Assembly: GCA_030692055.1 (NCBI GenBank)
Contig: JAUYCY010000072.1
Location: 3,376-67,375, forward strand
From: Candidatus Omnitrophota bacterium
Lineage (GTDB): Bacteria > Omnitrophota > Koll11 > Duberdicusellales > 4484-171
DNA: 64,000 nucleotides
Direction: 5' to 3'
A program made the translations under genes and the position numbers. Position 1 is the stretch's first letter; every line of letters starts with the position of its first letter. The notes under the pieces were generated by a model. The model ran no database searches and was not told the DNA's origin. It saw nothing but the letters and a program-made list of their open reading frames with translations. Shown in pieces: positions 33,031 through 41,704 of this stretch.

Positions 33031-36000
33031 AAGAAGCCTTTCTATATTATTGATAGTAGTTTTTCTTAGCGGGATATTTTTTGCCACTTTTGGTTATTTT
33101 ACTTTAAAGAAAGCTAAGTATTTTGTGCAAAAGGTAGTGACAAAAATAGAATCACGCAGGTTGGCTAATTTGCCACGCGCAACTAAGCCATTGGTAATCT
33201 GCGACTTTGAGAGTCAGGACGAGTTATCCAAGTGGGAGACAGCTAAGGCAAAATTAGATTTATCTAATGAGCAGTTAATCGCAGGCAAATATGCGGCGAA
33301 AATTACCTTTGAGTCATCCAGCGGAGCCTCGTTAGTAAAGTTGGAGAAATATCTTAAAAATAATAAGAGTTTACGTAACTGGTCTGCATACGAAGCGTTA
33401 AGCTTGGATATTTTTAATCCTAATCCCCAAAAAGAAAGGATCATCTTACAGATAAAAGATAAGAGCGAGAATAGGGCGAAAATAAATTTGTATGTAAATC
33501 CACATGTAAACAATCATATTGAAATTAGCATTGATGAGCTTTATGGCAGCATTAATCCTGCGGAGGTAATCCAGTTTAGTTTGCTGCTTTGGGATAATCA
33601 GGCAGAAAAGGTTTTTTATCTGGATAACATCAGCCTGATTCCGGCAGCGGCAGGCAACAGAAAAAATATCTTTGCCGCTGAATTTCAGCCGAAACCGGAA
33701 GAAAAAATCTATGCTACCGGAGATTATTTTAATTTTGACGCTTCCAAGTGGAAGAAGACTGATGCGCAGAATAACTCCGTTTTTATTGAGATACCGGTAT
33801 TCATCAATAGACTATTACCCGATAATACAGTGAACTTACCTTTTAGCGGCGGCATTCCCTTTGCTAAGGGAGAGTTAAATTCAATAGATAACCTGGAATT
33901 GGTTAATAGCTATGGGCAGGTAGTCCCGGCGCAATTTAAAATCTTAAGTAAATGGCCGGATAAAAGCCTGAAATGGGTCTTAGTGGATTTATTATCAAGT
34001 GCCAATTCAGCCAAAGAGCAACAATATTATTTAAGGTATTCAGCGCAGTTAAAAAATCAGCAAGCCAATACAAAACTGACGGTTAAAGAGAATGGCGACG
34101 AGATAATAGTGGATACAGGCGTATTACAGCTGAGTTTAAGCAAGCATAATTTTTACTTGTTTGATAGTGTCAGTATAGACGCTAATGGAGATGCTAAATA
34201 TGATGAAAGCGAAGTTGTGTCTTCTAAGAATGATTTAGTTTTAGTGCGCAATAATAAAAATTATCGCAGTTCTTTGGACAAAGATTATACCCTGACCGTT
34301 GAAGAAGCAGGCCCGCTGAAGGTTTGTTTGAGGGCAAAGGGGTGGTTTGTTTCGGAAACAGGAGACAAATTCTGCCAGTTTATTATAAGAATCTATGCCT
34401 TTGCCGGCTCTAGCTATGTGAAGGTGCAGCATACCTTTGTCTATACGGGGTATCCCGAGAATAAGGAACATTATCTGTATAAGGGCAAGAGATTACCGAA
34501 AAATGAAACCATCAGCGCAGTGTATATAAAGACGCCTTTTCAGATATCTAATGACAGTCAATTTACCTTTGCCGCCGATAATAAAATTATGCAGGGGCAG
34601 ACATCGCAATCAGTGGATTTCTTTCAAGGAAAGTTTAACTCTTATCAGATTACCAAGAGCAACAAGTTAATAAATTCAGGAAATAAGTTGGGAGGGTGGT
34701 TAGATTTAGTTTCTACAGATAGAGGGATTTTTGTAGGAGTAAAGAATTTTTGGCAGCAGTTTCCTAAGGAGTTTATTATCGATAAAGAAAATCAATGTTT
34801 AATCACTTATTTATGGCCGCAGAAAGCCGGGGAATTAGATTTAAAGACAACCGATGCTTCTGCGGGTCCTGATTCTGCATCGAGAGGGAGTGCTTTTGGT
34901 TTAGCCAAGACCCACGAGATAGCTTTTTATTTTCATAAAAGTGATTTTAATTCAGCGGCAATGAAAAACATCGCGTCAACTTTATGTTCTGACCGGCTGG
35001 TTATGGCTTCACCCGAGTGGATATCTGCTACAAGGGCATTAGGAAGGATTTGGCCTTATGACCGGCGTTTGGGCCAGCCGGAAGAATTCCTAAGCCGGTT
35101 ATTTGATTGGGGAAACCGACAGATTGAAAATTTTGGCTGGTATGGGATGATTGATTTTGGTGATACCCTAAGCTGGTATAGAAATGAAGATGACGATAAT
35201 ACTTATGACAATTGGGGTTGGCATCCAGTAGGCCGCTGGGGGTGGTTTAATTGCGAGGGAGTCGGCACTCACACAGGCGCCTTAATCCAGTTTTTGCGCA
35301 GTGGAGATTTCAAATACTTCAATTTTGGCGCAAATCTGGCGCGGCATATTATGGATATTGATACCTGCCATTATAATACGGTTGCTAATGATAAGAGATT
35401 AAAAGGCGTTATCACGGATGATTATAGCCAGCCGGGCTCCATGCATCGTCACAATGGCAATCATTGGGGGGATAGAAATGAAGAGACTTCGCATACCAAT
35501 GTTTTGGGCCTGGTTTTATATTATTATATTACGGGTGATGCAAGAGCTTTAGATGTTATAAATGAAACAGGGGAGTTTTTTTTATCTGAAAGAATTACTT
35601 ACTTTGGCCATCCAGATATAGCAGCACAACGTTCAATCGCTAATGTGTTATGGGGAGATGTTATTCTATATGAAGTTACAGAAAGAAAACAATACAAAAT
35701 AGCAGCAGATAAGTGGGCAAATTTATTATGCTTAGGGCAAAAGAGAAATGGGGCGTGGGTAGATAATTATAATCCAGTTCACAATAGATGGGGAGGTAAA
35801 GATAATTATCTTTTTATGAGAAACTATACTTTGCCTGCTCTTATCAGATATCATCAGGTCACAGGTAATAAGGCAATTGCAGAAAGTATTATTAAGGCAA
35901 CTGATTTGATGATTAAGAGTGAGGAATATGTGCCATGTTTTGAAGCAATAGCGTATTGCTATTGGATTACTGGGGGACAGAAGTATTTAGACCAAATAAA

Positions 36001-36160
36001 AGACAGAACTGATTTTATAGTAACTCGTCAGAAGAAAAGCGAAGATTCAGTATGGGACGGTATGATATATCAAAAAGCTTATTATTTAAGATCGGTCGAA
36101 TTTCTATATCACGTGCCTTTTGCCTTTGAGGTTTTGGTAGATGGAACAAAAAAACAATAA
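33023..36160 (+). CDS. Membrane-anchored polysaccharide-lyase-like protein (PcRGLX/PL26-like)
   Basis: The 1045-residue protein has an N-terminal membrane helix (SILLIVVFLSGIFFATFGYF). It then has a CIA30/galactose-binding-like domain (from VICDFESQDELSKWETAKAK to VFYLDNISLIP, about residues 58-210). The segment IEIPVFINRLLPDNTVNLPF..GGIPFAKGEL..WPDKSLKWVLVD (about 252-325) matches the N-terminal domain of exo-rhamnogalacturonan-lyase-like proteins. A middle beta-region and an alpha/alpha-barrel-like C-terminal part (about 660-1045: WGMIDFGDTLSWY-like, GVITDDYSQPGSMHRHNGNH) follow. It is probably outside the inner membrane, cutting or trimming the EPS. The exact lyase family is tentative. Confidence 0.7.
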   Translation: MHKRSLSILLIVVFLSGIFFATFGYFTLKKAKYFVQKVVTKIESRRLANLPRATKPLVICDFESQDELSKWETAKAKLDLSNEQLIAGKYAAKITFESSSGASLVKLEKYLKNNKSLRNWSAYEALSLDIFNPNPQKERIILQIKDKSENRAKINLYVNPHVNNHIEISIDELYGSINPAEVIQFSLLLWDNQAEKVFYLDNISLIPAAAGNRKNIFAAEFQPKPEEKIYATGDYFNFDASKWKKTDAQNNSVFIEIPVFINRLLPDNTVNLPFSGGIPFAKGELNSIDNLELVNSYGQVVPAQFKILSKWPDKSLKWVLVDLLSSANSAKEQQYYLRYSAQLKNQQANTKLTVKENGDEIIVDTGVLQLSLSKHNFYLFDSVSIDANGDAKYDESEVVSSKNDLVLVRNNKNYRSSLDKDYTLTVEEAGPLKVCLRAKGWFVSETGDKFCQFIIRIYAFAGSSYVKVQHTFVYTGYPENKEHYLYKGKRLPKNETISAVYIKTPFQISNDSQFTFAADNKIMQGQTSQSVDFFQGKFNSYQITKSNKLINSGNKLGGWLDLVSTDRGIFVGVKNFWQQFPKEFIIDKENQCLITYLWPQKAGELDLKTTDASAGPDSASRGSAFGLAKTHEIAFYFHKSDFNSAAMKNIASTLCSDRLVMASPEWISATRALGRIWPYDRRLGQPEEFLSRLFDWGNRQIENFGWYGMIDFGDTLSWYRNEDDDNTYDNWGWHPVGRWGWFNCEGVGTHTGALIQFLRSGDFKYFNFGANLARHIMDIDTCHYNTVANDKRLKGVITDDYSQPGSMHRHNGNHWGDRNEETSHTNVLGLVLYYYITGDARALDVINETGEFFLSERITYFGHPDIAAQRSIANVLWGDVILYEVTERKQYKIAADKWANLLCLGQKRNGAWVDNYNPVHNRWGGKDNYLFMRNYTLPALIRYHQVTGNKAIAESIIKATDLMIKSEEYVPCFEAIAYCYWITGGQKYLDQIKDRTDFIVTRQKKSEDSVWDGMIYQKAYYLRSVEFLYHVPFAFEVLVDGTKKQ

Positions 36161-36896
36161 AATACAATCCAAGATTTTAATGTATCACTCCGTCGGAGTT
36201 CCGATTGATGAGGAGGCGGGGGCGGAGTTGTATTGCGTGGCGGAGGAGAGGTTTAGGGAGCAAATGAAGTTTGTAGCTAGTTCAGGGACAGTCCCCTCCC
36301 CTTCGGGGACAAGTTGCGGGGACAGTCCCTTCACCGTAACCTTTGATGATGGGGATATTACGAATTATATGGTGGCGTATCCGATATTGAAATATCTGGG
36401 ACTGGAGGCCTATTTCTTTATTATCGTTTCAAAAGTGGGCACGAAAGGTTATATGGACTGGGAGCAGATAAAGGAAATAAGAGATGCAGGGATGGTTATT
36501 GGCTCGCACGGGATGACGCACAGAATTCTGATCGGCCTCAAAGAAAAGGAATTACAATTTGAGTTAAGGGAGTCTAAGAGGATTATTGAAGAAAAGCTTA
36601 AACAGAAGATTTATTATTTTTCCATTCCTAAGGGCGGTTATAACAAAAAAGTATTGGCAGAGGCAAAAAAAGCAGGTTATATCGCAGCTTTTTCCTCTGA
36701 TCCGAAAAATGGCCACGATTTTAAAATCGGCAGGATTCCTGTAAGGGGTAACTGGGATTTAGAATATTTTAAAAAAGTTATTAGCAATGGTTTGCCTCTT
36801 AAAGCAAAAGCAGGAGAATTAATCAAGAGCTCATCAAAGAAGATATTAGGAGTAAACAATTACACCAAAATTCGCCAGAAGCTTTTAAAGAAATGA
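36141..36896 (+). CDS. Polysaccharide deacetylase (NodB/CE4 fold) with a repeat-encoded insert
   Basis: The 251-residue protein has KILMYHSVGVP, the catalytic FTVTFDDGDITNYMVAYPIL and GSHGMTHRIL (zinc site H-x3-H), then FSIPKGGYNKKVL as motif 3. It is a second CE4 enzyme of the cluster. Just before the catalytic strand, the stretch SSGTVPSPSGTSCGDSP is encoded by a GGGACAGTCCC-type element (36283-36331) and lies between the first strand and the FDDG loop. The protein should still fold, since both motifs are intact. It overlaps the lyase-like gene by 20 bases. Confidence 0.87.
   Translation: MEQKNNKIQSKILMYHSVGVPIDEEAGAELYCVAEERFREQMKFVASSGTVPSPSGTSCGDSPFTVTFDDGDITNYMVAYPILKYLGLEAYFFIIVSKVGTKGYMDWEQIKEIRDAGMVIGSHGMTHRILIGLKEKELQFELRESKRIIEEKLKQKIYYFSIPKGGYNKKVLAEAKKAGYIAAFSSDPKNGHDFKIGRIPVRGNWDLEYFKKVISNGLPLKAKAGELIKSSSKKILGVNNYTKIRQKLLKK
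36283..36331 (+). repeat. GGGACAGTCCC element inside the deacetylase gene
   Basis: The element begins AGGGACAGTCCCC and ends GGGGACAGTCCCT, with CCCCTTCGGGG and TTGC between them. It is in frame and free of stops. It is the same family as the copies at 31237 and, more distantly, 16151. Confidence 0.7.
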
Positions 36897-38035
36897 AATT
36901 ATTATTTTACCTGTCATTAATTTTCTTATTTTACACTTATTGCGGATATATCCTATTTATGTCCATATTGGCAAGATTGCGTAAAGACAAAGCGGTAGAT
37001 AAGCAGCCGATAACCCCGCTTATTAGCGTTGTGATTGCTGCCTATAATGAAGAGAAAAATATCGGCGGCAAACTTAATGATATTATTAACTTAGACTATC
37101 CGCGCGAAAAGATGGAGGTTTTTGTAGTTTCTGACGCTTCTTCTGACGCTACGGATGAAATTGTTAGTGGTTTTGCCGGCCGGGGCGTAAAATTACTTCG
37201 CCTTGAAAAGCGCAGCGGAAAAATCGCTGCCTACAGAAAAGCATTGCCTCAAATAAAAGGAGAAATCGTTGTTTTCTCCGACGCTACCAGCGTTCTTACG
37301 CATAACAGCCTAGCTAATTTAGTCAGCAATTTTAATGATAAGTCCGTGGGCTGCGTAGGCGGCCTTTTAACCTACATTAACCCGAAAAGAGCCCTGGTAG
37401 GTAAGGGAGAGAATAAATACTGGCAATACGAAAAGCGGGTTATTGAGTTAGAGAGCAGGTTAGCTTCGCTTACTTCTGTTTCGGGAACTTTGTATGCTGT
37501 GCGTAAGGAACTTTATCCCTTGGATATCAAAGATTATTTAGCCGATGACCTCATCGTTCCTTTTAATGTTGTTAAAAAGGGTTACAGGGTTATTCTTGAG
37601 CCGCAGGCGGTTTGTTATGATTACACCACACTAAGCATAAATGAGGAGATGGCCAAGAGAATACGCATAACTGTCCAAAATATCAGAGGATTAATCGACC
37701 AACCGGGCATACTTAATCCTTTTAAATATGGATTATACTCTTTCTTAGTCATATCCCACAAACTATTCCGGCTGCTGGTCCCGTTTTTCATGGCAGCATT
37801 ACTTATCTCCAATATATTTTTATTATTTCACTCCTCGCTTTTTGCGTTCTTATTAGTTTTACAAATAATTTTTTATTTAGCAAACTTTTACGGATACGCT
37901 ATCAGCGAGAGATACAAGTTTAGCACAGGAAAGTATTTGTTTTATTTTGGATTATCAAATTATGCGATTTTAATGGGAATAATTCAATGTATTCGCGGCC
38001 AGAAAGTTGTTACCTGGGAGACAATCCGCGCATAG
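36893..38035 (+). CDS. Membrane-bound glycosyltransferase family 2
   Basis: The 380-residue enzyme has a membrane helix at the N-terminus, then a GT-A core: LISVVIAAYNEEKNIGGKLN, VFVVSDASSDATDEIV, VVFSDATS as the metal site and LADDLIVPFNV as the second acidic motif. RIRITVQNIRGL resembles the Q-x-x-R-[WG] region of processive synthases, but reads QNIRG. Two to three helices close the protein. It is like chitin/hyaluronan-synthase-type or single-addition GT2 enzymes of exosortase loci. It overlaps the deacetylase by four bases. Confidence 0.87.
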   Translation: MKLLFYLSLIFLFYTYCGYILFMSILARLRKDKAVDKQPITPLISVVIAAYNEEKNIGGKLNDIINLDYPREKMEVFVVSDASSDATDEIVSGFAGRGVKLLRLEKRSGKIAAYRKALPQIKGEIVVFSDATSVLTHNSLANLVSNFNDKSVGCVGGLLTYINPKRALVGKGENKYWQYEKRVIELESRLASLTSVSGTLYAVRKELYPLDIKDYLADDLIVPFNVVKKGYRVILEPQAVCYDYTTLSINEEMAKRIRITVQNIRGLIDQPGILNPFKYGLYSFLVISHKLFRLLVPFFMAALLISNIFLLFHSSLFAFLLVLQIIFYLANFYGYAISERYKFSTGKYLFYFGLSNYAILMGIIQCIRGQKVVTWETIRA

Positions 38036-38044
38036 GAGAGCAGA

Positions 38045-39100
38045 GTGTATAGGTATTACATCTTAACTTTTTTAATCGCTTGCGGCGTATCTCTCTTGCT
38101 TACACCGTTAGTCCGGCGCCTTAGCCTGCGCATGGGCTGGTTAGATAAGCCTAACTGGAGGAAGATTAATAAGAAACCGATGCCTTTAGTAGGAGGGTTG
38201 GCATTATATATCGGCTTTGCGGTTTCTTTGCTTTTTGTAATTTTTCAAGAGCCCTTTCGCCAGAATAGCGATAAATTTTTCGGGTTTCTTGCCAGTTCAT
38301 TTATTATTGTCTTAATAGGCATTGCCGACGATACTAAAGGGCTGACTCCCCGTCGGAAATTATTTTATCAAATCGTTGCCAGCACGATAGCGGTTATGTG
38401 CGGTTATACAATATTTAAAGTCAGTAATCCTCTGGGCGCCGGTTATTTCCATATCCCGATTTTGCTGGCAGTAGGCCTGACAATAGTGTGGATAGTGGGG
38501 TTCACTAATGCGGTCAATCTTATGGACGGCCTTGATGGGTTAGCCGCAGGAGTTACGACCATAATCGCTACCAGTCTTTTTTTCTCCACGGTAAAGGGCA
38601 ATAATCCCACGGCGGCGCTTTTATCTATTGCTTTAGCAGGAAGTTGCTTGGGATTTTTGCGGCACAATTTTTATCCGGCCAAGATATTTATGGGCGATAC
38701 CGGAAGCATGTTTTTAGGCTTTGCGCTTGCGCTTATTTCCATTGAAGGAGCCTATAAGGGTGCAACCTTGGTTACGCTTATCATCCCGATTATCGCTATG
38801 GGAGTTCCGCTGGCTGACACGGCTTTATCAATTTTAAGGCGTTTAATCAGTGGAAACAGCGTATTCAACGCTGATAAAGAACACATCCATCATAAATTAT
38901 TAATTCGCGAGGGAACGCAAAGAAAAGCAGTATTGACTCTTTACTTTTTGACTATCAGCTTCGGTTTGATTGCAATTGCACTGAGCGGCATGAAAGGAGT
39001 TTGGGCATTTTTTGCGATATTGATTACTGCAATACTTACTTTGCGCTGGATTATTAATGCCGGTTTAGTTGATTTTATCAGAAAGATAAACGGAGATTAA
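38045..39100 (+). CDS. WecA/MraY-family polyprenyl-phosphate HexNAc-1-P transferase (GTG start)
   Basis: The 351-residue protein with about ten helices starts at GTG after GGAGAGCA. Family motifs are WLDKPNWRKINKKPMPLVGG, VLIGIADDTKGL (acidic D-D loop), NAVNLMDGLDGLAAG and FMGDTGSMFLGF, then HIHHKLL. It begins glycan synthesis by moving sugar-1-phosphate from UDP-sugar (probably GlcNAc) to undecaprenyl phosphate. It is the initiating enzyme of the EPS cluster. Confidence 0.92.
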   Translation: MYRYYILTFLIACGVSLLLTPLVRRLSLRMGWLDKPNWRKINKKPMPLVGGLALYIGFAVSLLFVIFQEPFRQNSDKFFGFLASSFIIVLIGIADDTKGLTPRRKLFYQIVASTIAVMCGYTIFKVSNPLGAGYFHIPILLAVGLTIVWIVGFTNAVNLMDGLDGLAAGVTTIIATSLFFSTVKGNNPTAALLSIALAGSCLGFLRHNFYPAKIFMGDTGSMFLGFALALISIEGAYKGATLVTLIIPIIAMGVPLADTALSILRRLISGNSVFNADKEHIHHKLLIREGTQRKAVLTLYFLTISFGLIAIALSGMKGVWAFFAILITAILTLRWIINAGLVDFIRKINGD

Positions 39101-39101
39101 A

Positions 39102-39917
39102 ATGATAAAAAAAGGTGATTATATAAAATTGGCAGTTTTATTTTTGTTGGTGGTTATTGCTTATATCCCGACTTTTAGCTGGATGTATATTCGATGGACA
39201 GTGAGAGATACTTATTATAGCCATGGATTCCTGATTCCTTTTATTAGTTTGTTTCTGATTTGGCAAAGAAGGAGCGAATTAAGCAAGATAAAAATACAAC
39301 CCTCATCGCAAGGCTGGATTTTATTCATATCGGCAATTGTGGTGCATGTCTTGTGCGTAAGATTCAGGGTTTCCTTTTTATCGGGCTTTAGTTTAATTTT
39401 TACTTTGATGGGCCTGGTATTACTGTCGTTGGGTAAAGAATATTTAAAGAAAGTTTTGTTTTCGGTGATATTTCTTGCGTTTATGATTCCCTTGCCAGAA
39501 GTAGCGATTGCGAATTTAAGTTTCCGGCTGAAAATTTTTGCCGCGCAGATAGCGACATTTGTTATCCGCGCATTCGGTGTGGTCGCGATAAGAGAGGGCA
39601 GCGTTATAAGAACTGCGCATTCTTATATCATGGTAGAGGACCCTTGTTCTGGGATAAGGTCTTTGGTTGCCTTGATTGCCTTGGGCGCTTTGATGGCGTA
39701 TTTTAGTAATATTTCAAAAACAAAGAAAGTAATACTTTTTATTTCTTCGGTTCCCATCGCTATCGCTACCAACGTAGTAAGGATAGTTGCATTGAGTTTA
39801 GCCAGTGAAATGTATGGAACTAAATTAGCCTTAGGTTTGTTTCATAATATCATGGGGGTTTTGGTGTTTGTGTTGGCTTTTTTTGGGTTGGTATTAATCG
39901 GAAAAATTCTGGAGTGA
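39102..39917 (+). CDS. Exosortase (PEP-CTERM protein transpeptidase)
   Basis: The 271-residue membrane protein has about eight helices and the exosortase catalytic triad. Cys182 is in VEDPCSGIRSL, Arg227 in ATNVVRIVALS and His248 in GLFHNIMGVLVF. Exosortases cut PEP-CTERM tails of exported proteins at the inner membrane and pass them to a carrier for surface display. The four PEP-CTERM proteins at 41705-44546 are the local substrates. EpsI follows four bases later as a separate protein. Confidence 0.95.
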   Translation: MIKKGDYIKLAVLFLLVVIAYIPTFSWMYIRWTVRDTYYSHGFLIPFISLFLIWQRRSELSKIKIQPSSQGWILFISAIVVHVLCVRFRVSFLSGFSLIFTLMGLVLLSLGKEYLKKVLFSVIFLAFMIPLPEVAIANLSFRLKIFAAQIATFVIRAFGVVAIREGSVIRTAHSYIMVEDPCSGIRSLVALIALGALMAYFSNISKTKKVILFISSVPIAIATNVVRIVALSLASEMYGTKLALGLFHNIMGVLVFVLAFFGLVLIGKILE

Positions 39918-39920
39918 TTT

Positions 39921-40532
39921 ATGAAAAATAAAAGTTTTATTGTTGTGGCAATGATACTGGTTGCTGTAGCGGTTATTGCAAATAAGCCGTTTAAGTTTGA
40001 TTTATCGGAGAGTGTTAAAGTTACCGATTTTCCTAAGACGATAGGGGGGTGGGAAGGGGCGGATATGGCGCTTTCCGAGCGCGATTACGAAATACTGGAA
40101 ACAAGGAATCTATTTGTGCGTGATTACAAAAATAAAAACGGAGATTCGGTGTATCTTTACATAATTTATGCCGGCGACAACCGCAGGGCTTTACATCCTC
40201 CTGAGGTTTGTTACACCGGCGGCGGAGCGACGATAGCAGAAAAATCAGTTATACCAATAACCGCTTCTATCACTGCTAATAAGTTTACTATTGAGGAGAA
40301 AAATTCGCGACAATTGGTAGTTTATTGGTTTAAATCAACCCAGCTAAATACTTATAGTTACTTAAAGCAGCAGCTTAAAATTGTGGTGGATCGCTTATTC
40401 GGTAAGAAGACATCAGGAGCGCTTATTAGAGTATCTACGGATATAAAAGGCAATAATTTAGATTCAGCAGTTAAATTGGTTAAATCATTCTGTGTTCAAG
40501 TTGAGCCGTTGTTGGATAAGTATGTACCGTAG
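39921..40532 (+). CDS. EpsI-family exosortase-associated protein
   Basis: The 203-residue protein has an N-terminal signal or anchor helix (FIVVAMILVAVAVIANKPF). Its EpsI domain has TIGGWEGADMALSERDYEIL, the conserved RRALHPPEVCYTGGGATI and VVYWFKS. In many species this domain is fused to the C-terminus of the exosortase; here it is separate. It is periplasmic and thought to support EPS export or polymerisation. It ends the plus-strand EPS cluster. Confidence 0.92.
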   Translation: MKNKSFIVVAMILVAVAVIANKPFKFDLSESVKVTDFPKTIGGWEGADMALSERDYEILETRNLFVRDYKNKNGDSVYLYIIYAGDNRRALHPPEVCYTGGGATIAEKSVIPITASITANKFTIEEKNSRQLVVYWFKSTQLNTYSYLKQQLKIVVDRLFGKKTSGALIRVSTDIKGNNLDSAVKLVKSFCVQVEPLLDKYVP

Positions 40533-40566
40533 TTCAAGTTGCCCAGTGCCCCAGTGACCCGCGACT

Positions 40567-41076
40567 TTAAGAATGAAATCCAATTTTTCTTTTTTCTTCA
40601 GCTGGTGGTTGCAATAACTGCCTGATTGCTTCAAAGATATCCTGTATCTTCTTATCGTGATTGGCATATTTTTTCTCAAGCGCTTCAAGTTTTATTGCCA
40701 AGTCTTTATGTGTTAGAAGTAATTCTCTAAGCTTTGTGAATGCCCGCATAATCATAATATTCACTTGAACTGCTCTTTTACTTTTTAAGACACTTGACAA
40801 CATAGCAACTCCCTGTTCAGTAAAAACATAGGAAAGCCTTCTTGTACCACCCCAACTTGATATTCCAAAATGGAATATCAAGTTACTAACTTCTTGCTTT
40901 GTAAGCTGATACATAAAGTCATCAGGGAATCTCTCAATATTTCTTTTAACCGCCTTATTCAAATTAAAGGTAGCCACTCCATAAAGCTTAGCTAAGTCAC
41001 GGTCAATCATTACCTTTTTGCCTCTTATTTCTAAAATCTTAGTAGCTATTAGTTCAACCGCGATTATTTTACTCAC
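40567..41076 (-). CDS. ORF6N-domain DNA-binding protein (GTG start)
   Basis: The 169-residue protein is read from a GTG with AAGGAGG six bases before it. The ORF6N core is visible: [40 protein letters not shown] and PDDFMYQL, then [21 protein letters not shown] coiled-coil tail ([20 protein letters not shown]) follows. Such proteins occur in phages and in many bacterial genomes as mobile-type regulators. The open frame continues upstream to 41211, but that part is repeat-derived and holds a second copy of the [14 protein letters not shown] segment, so it is excluded. It is convergent to EpsI. Confidence 0.85.
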   Translation of the reverse strand: MSKIIAVELIATKILEIRGKKVMIDRDLAKLYGVATFNLNKAVKRNIERFPDDFMYQLTKQEVSNLIFHFGISSWGGTRRLSYVFTEQGVAMLSSVLKSKRAVQVNIMIMRAFTKLRELLLTHKDLAIKLEALEKKYANHDKKIQDIFEAIRQLLQPPAEEKRKIGFHS

Positions 41077-41172
41077 TTTTTCCTCCTTGCGGACTGGTTT
41101 GGTTGATAACGTGAAAACATAAGGGAATTCTCTTGCCCCGCCATAACTTGAAGTCACAAATTGTGACTTCAA
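40854..41172. repeat. Two perfect palindromes at the duplicated ORF6N cassette
   Basis: AACTTGATATTCCA and TGGAATATCAAGTT pair perfectly around AAA at 40854-40884, inside the ORF6N gene. TTGAAGTCACAA and TTGTGACTTCAA pair perfectly around one A at 41148-41172, upstream of it. Both lie beside matching copies of a short coding segment. Confidence 0.7.
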
Positions 41173-41211
41173 AAAACCTGCGACTTGGAATTTGTGGCCT
41201 GGGACCCGCAA

Positions 41212-41444
41212 TATGTTTACTTAGGGCTAATTTATGTTGAGATTGATAAAATACTTAACTTATTATATTACAATAAGTTATAGATAATTAGGAGAAGTTA
41301 GGCGAAGGGTGTTGATTTTAATGAACAAAGATAAAAATTACTCGGTTAGAACCTTACCGTCGTCCGGAAGATTAAATTTCGTTGTTATAACTCATTGAAA
41401 AATAAGGGATTAAAAAATTAAAAATTTTTGGTAAAAACCTCAAG
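41212..41444. other. Intergenic region upstream of the sigma-54 promoter
   Basis: No gene is seen. AACTTATT and AATAAGTT form an 8-bp inverted repeat around 41255-41277. A 25-codon frame at 41321 has no supporting pattern. An A/T-tract region (TTAAAAAATTAAAAATTTTT) just upstream of the sigma-54 site is where an enhancer or bend would be expected. Confidence 0.55.
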
Positions 41445-41462
41445 TTGGCATAAAAAATGCTT
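41445..41462 (+). promoter_or_regulatory. Sigma-54 (-24/-12) promoter of the PEP-CTERM genes
   Basis: TTGGCATAAAAAATGCTT has GG at 41447-41448 and GC at 41459-41460 with ten bases between. Thirteen of its 18 bases are shared, in place, with the EPS-operon site at 11165-11182, and both are followed by AGGAACT near the start point. Confidence 0.87.
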
Positions 41463-41520
41463 AATATATACATGAGGAACTAAATAATCACTAATTTTGA
41501 CAACCGACACCAATAAAAAA

Positions 41521-41631
41521 GGCCAGTTAAGGCAGCCGGTAAGCTAATCCTTAACTAGCCAGCCATTAAGAAAACCACCCGAAATCCCGAAAAACTTAGA
41601 GGGAATGGCGTTTTCTGCGGCTATTTTTATT
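41521..41631 (+). ncRNA. Structured 5' leader of the PEP-CTERM operon
   Basis: GGCCAGTTAAGG (41521-41532) pairs with CCTTAACTAGCC (41549-41560) with one mismatch. A second domain starts at once: AGCC (41561-41564) pairs with GGCT (41619-41622), AGAAAAC (41569-41575) with GTTTTCT (41610-41616), and TCCC (41585-41588) with GGGA (41601-41604). It ends in ATTTTTATT. The last stem plus T-rich tail could act as an attenuator. I do not recognise a known riboswitch. Confidence 0.55.
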
Positions 41632-41704
41632 ATAACTAATACCTCACAAAATTCAAGACAAAATATAAATAATAGGGGAGCAATTTAAAAAGGAGTAAGG
41701 AAAG

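Noticed and set aside
40567..41211. Prophage indicated by the ORF6N gene
   Set aside because: No other phage gene is nearby; ORF6N proteins often occur alone in bacterial genomes.
41321..41398. Possible 25-codon peptide upstream of the sigma-54 promoter
   Set aside because: Too short, no recognisable pattern and no promoter seen for it.
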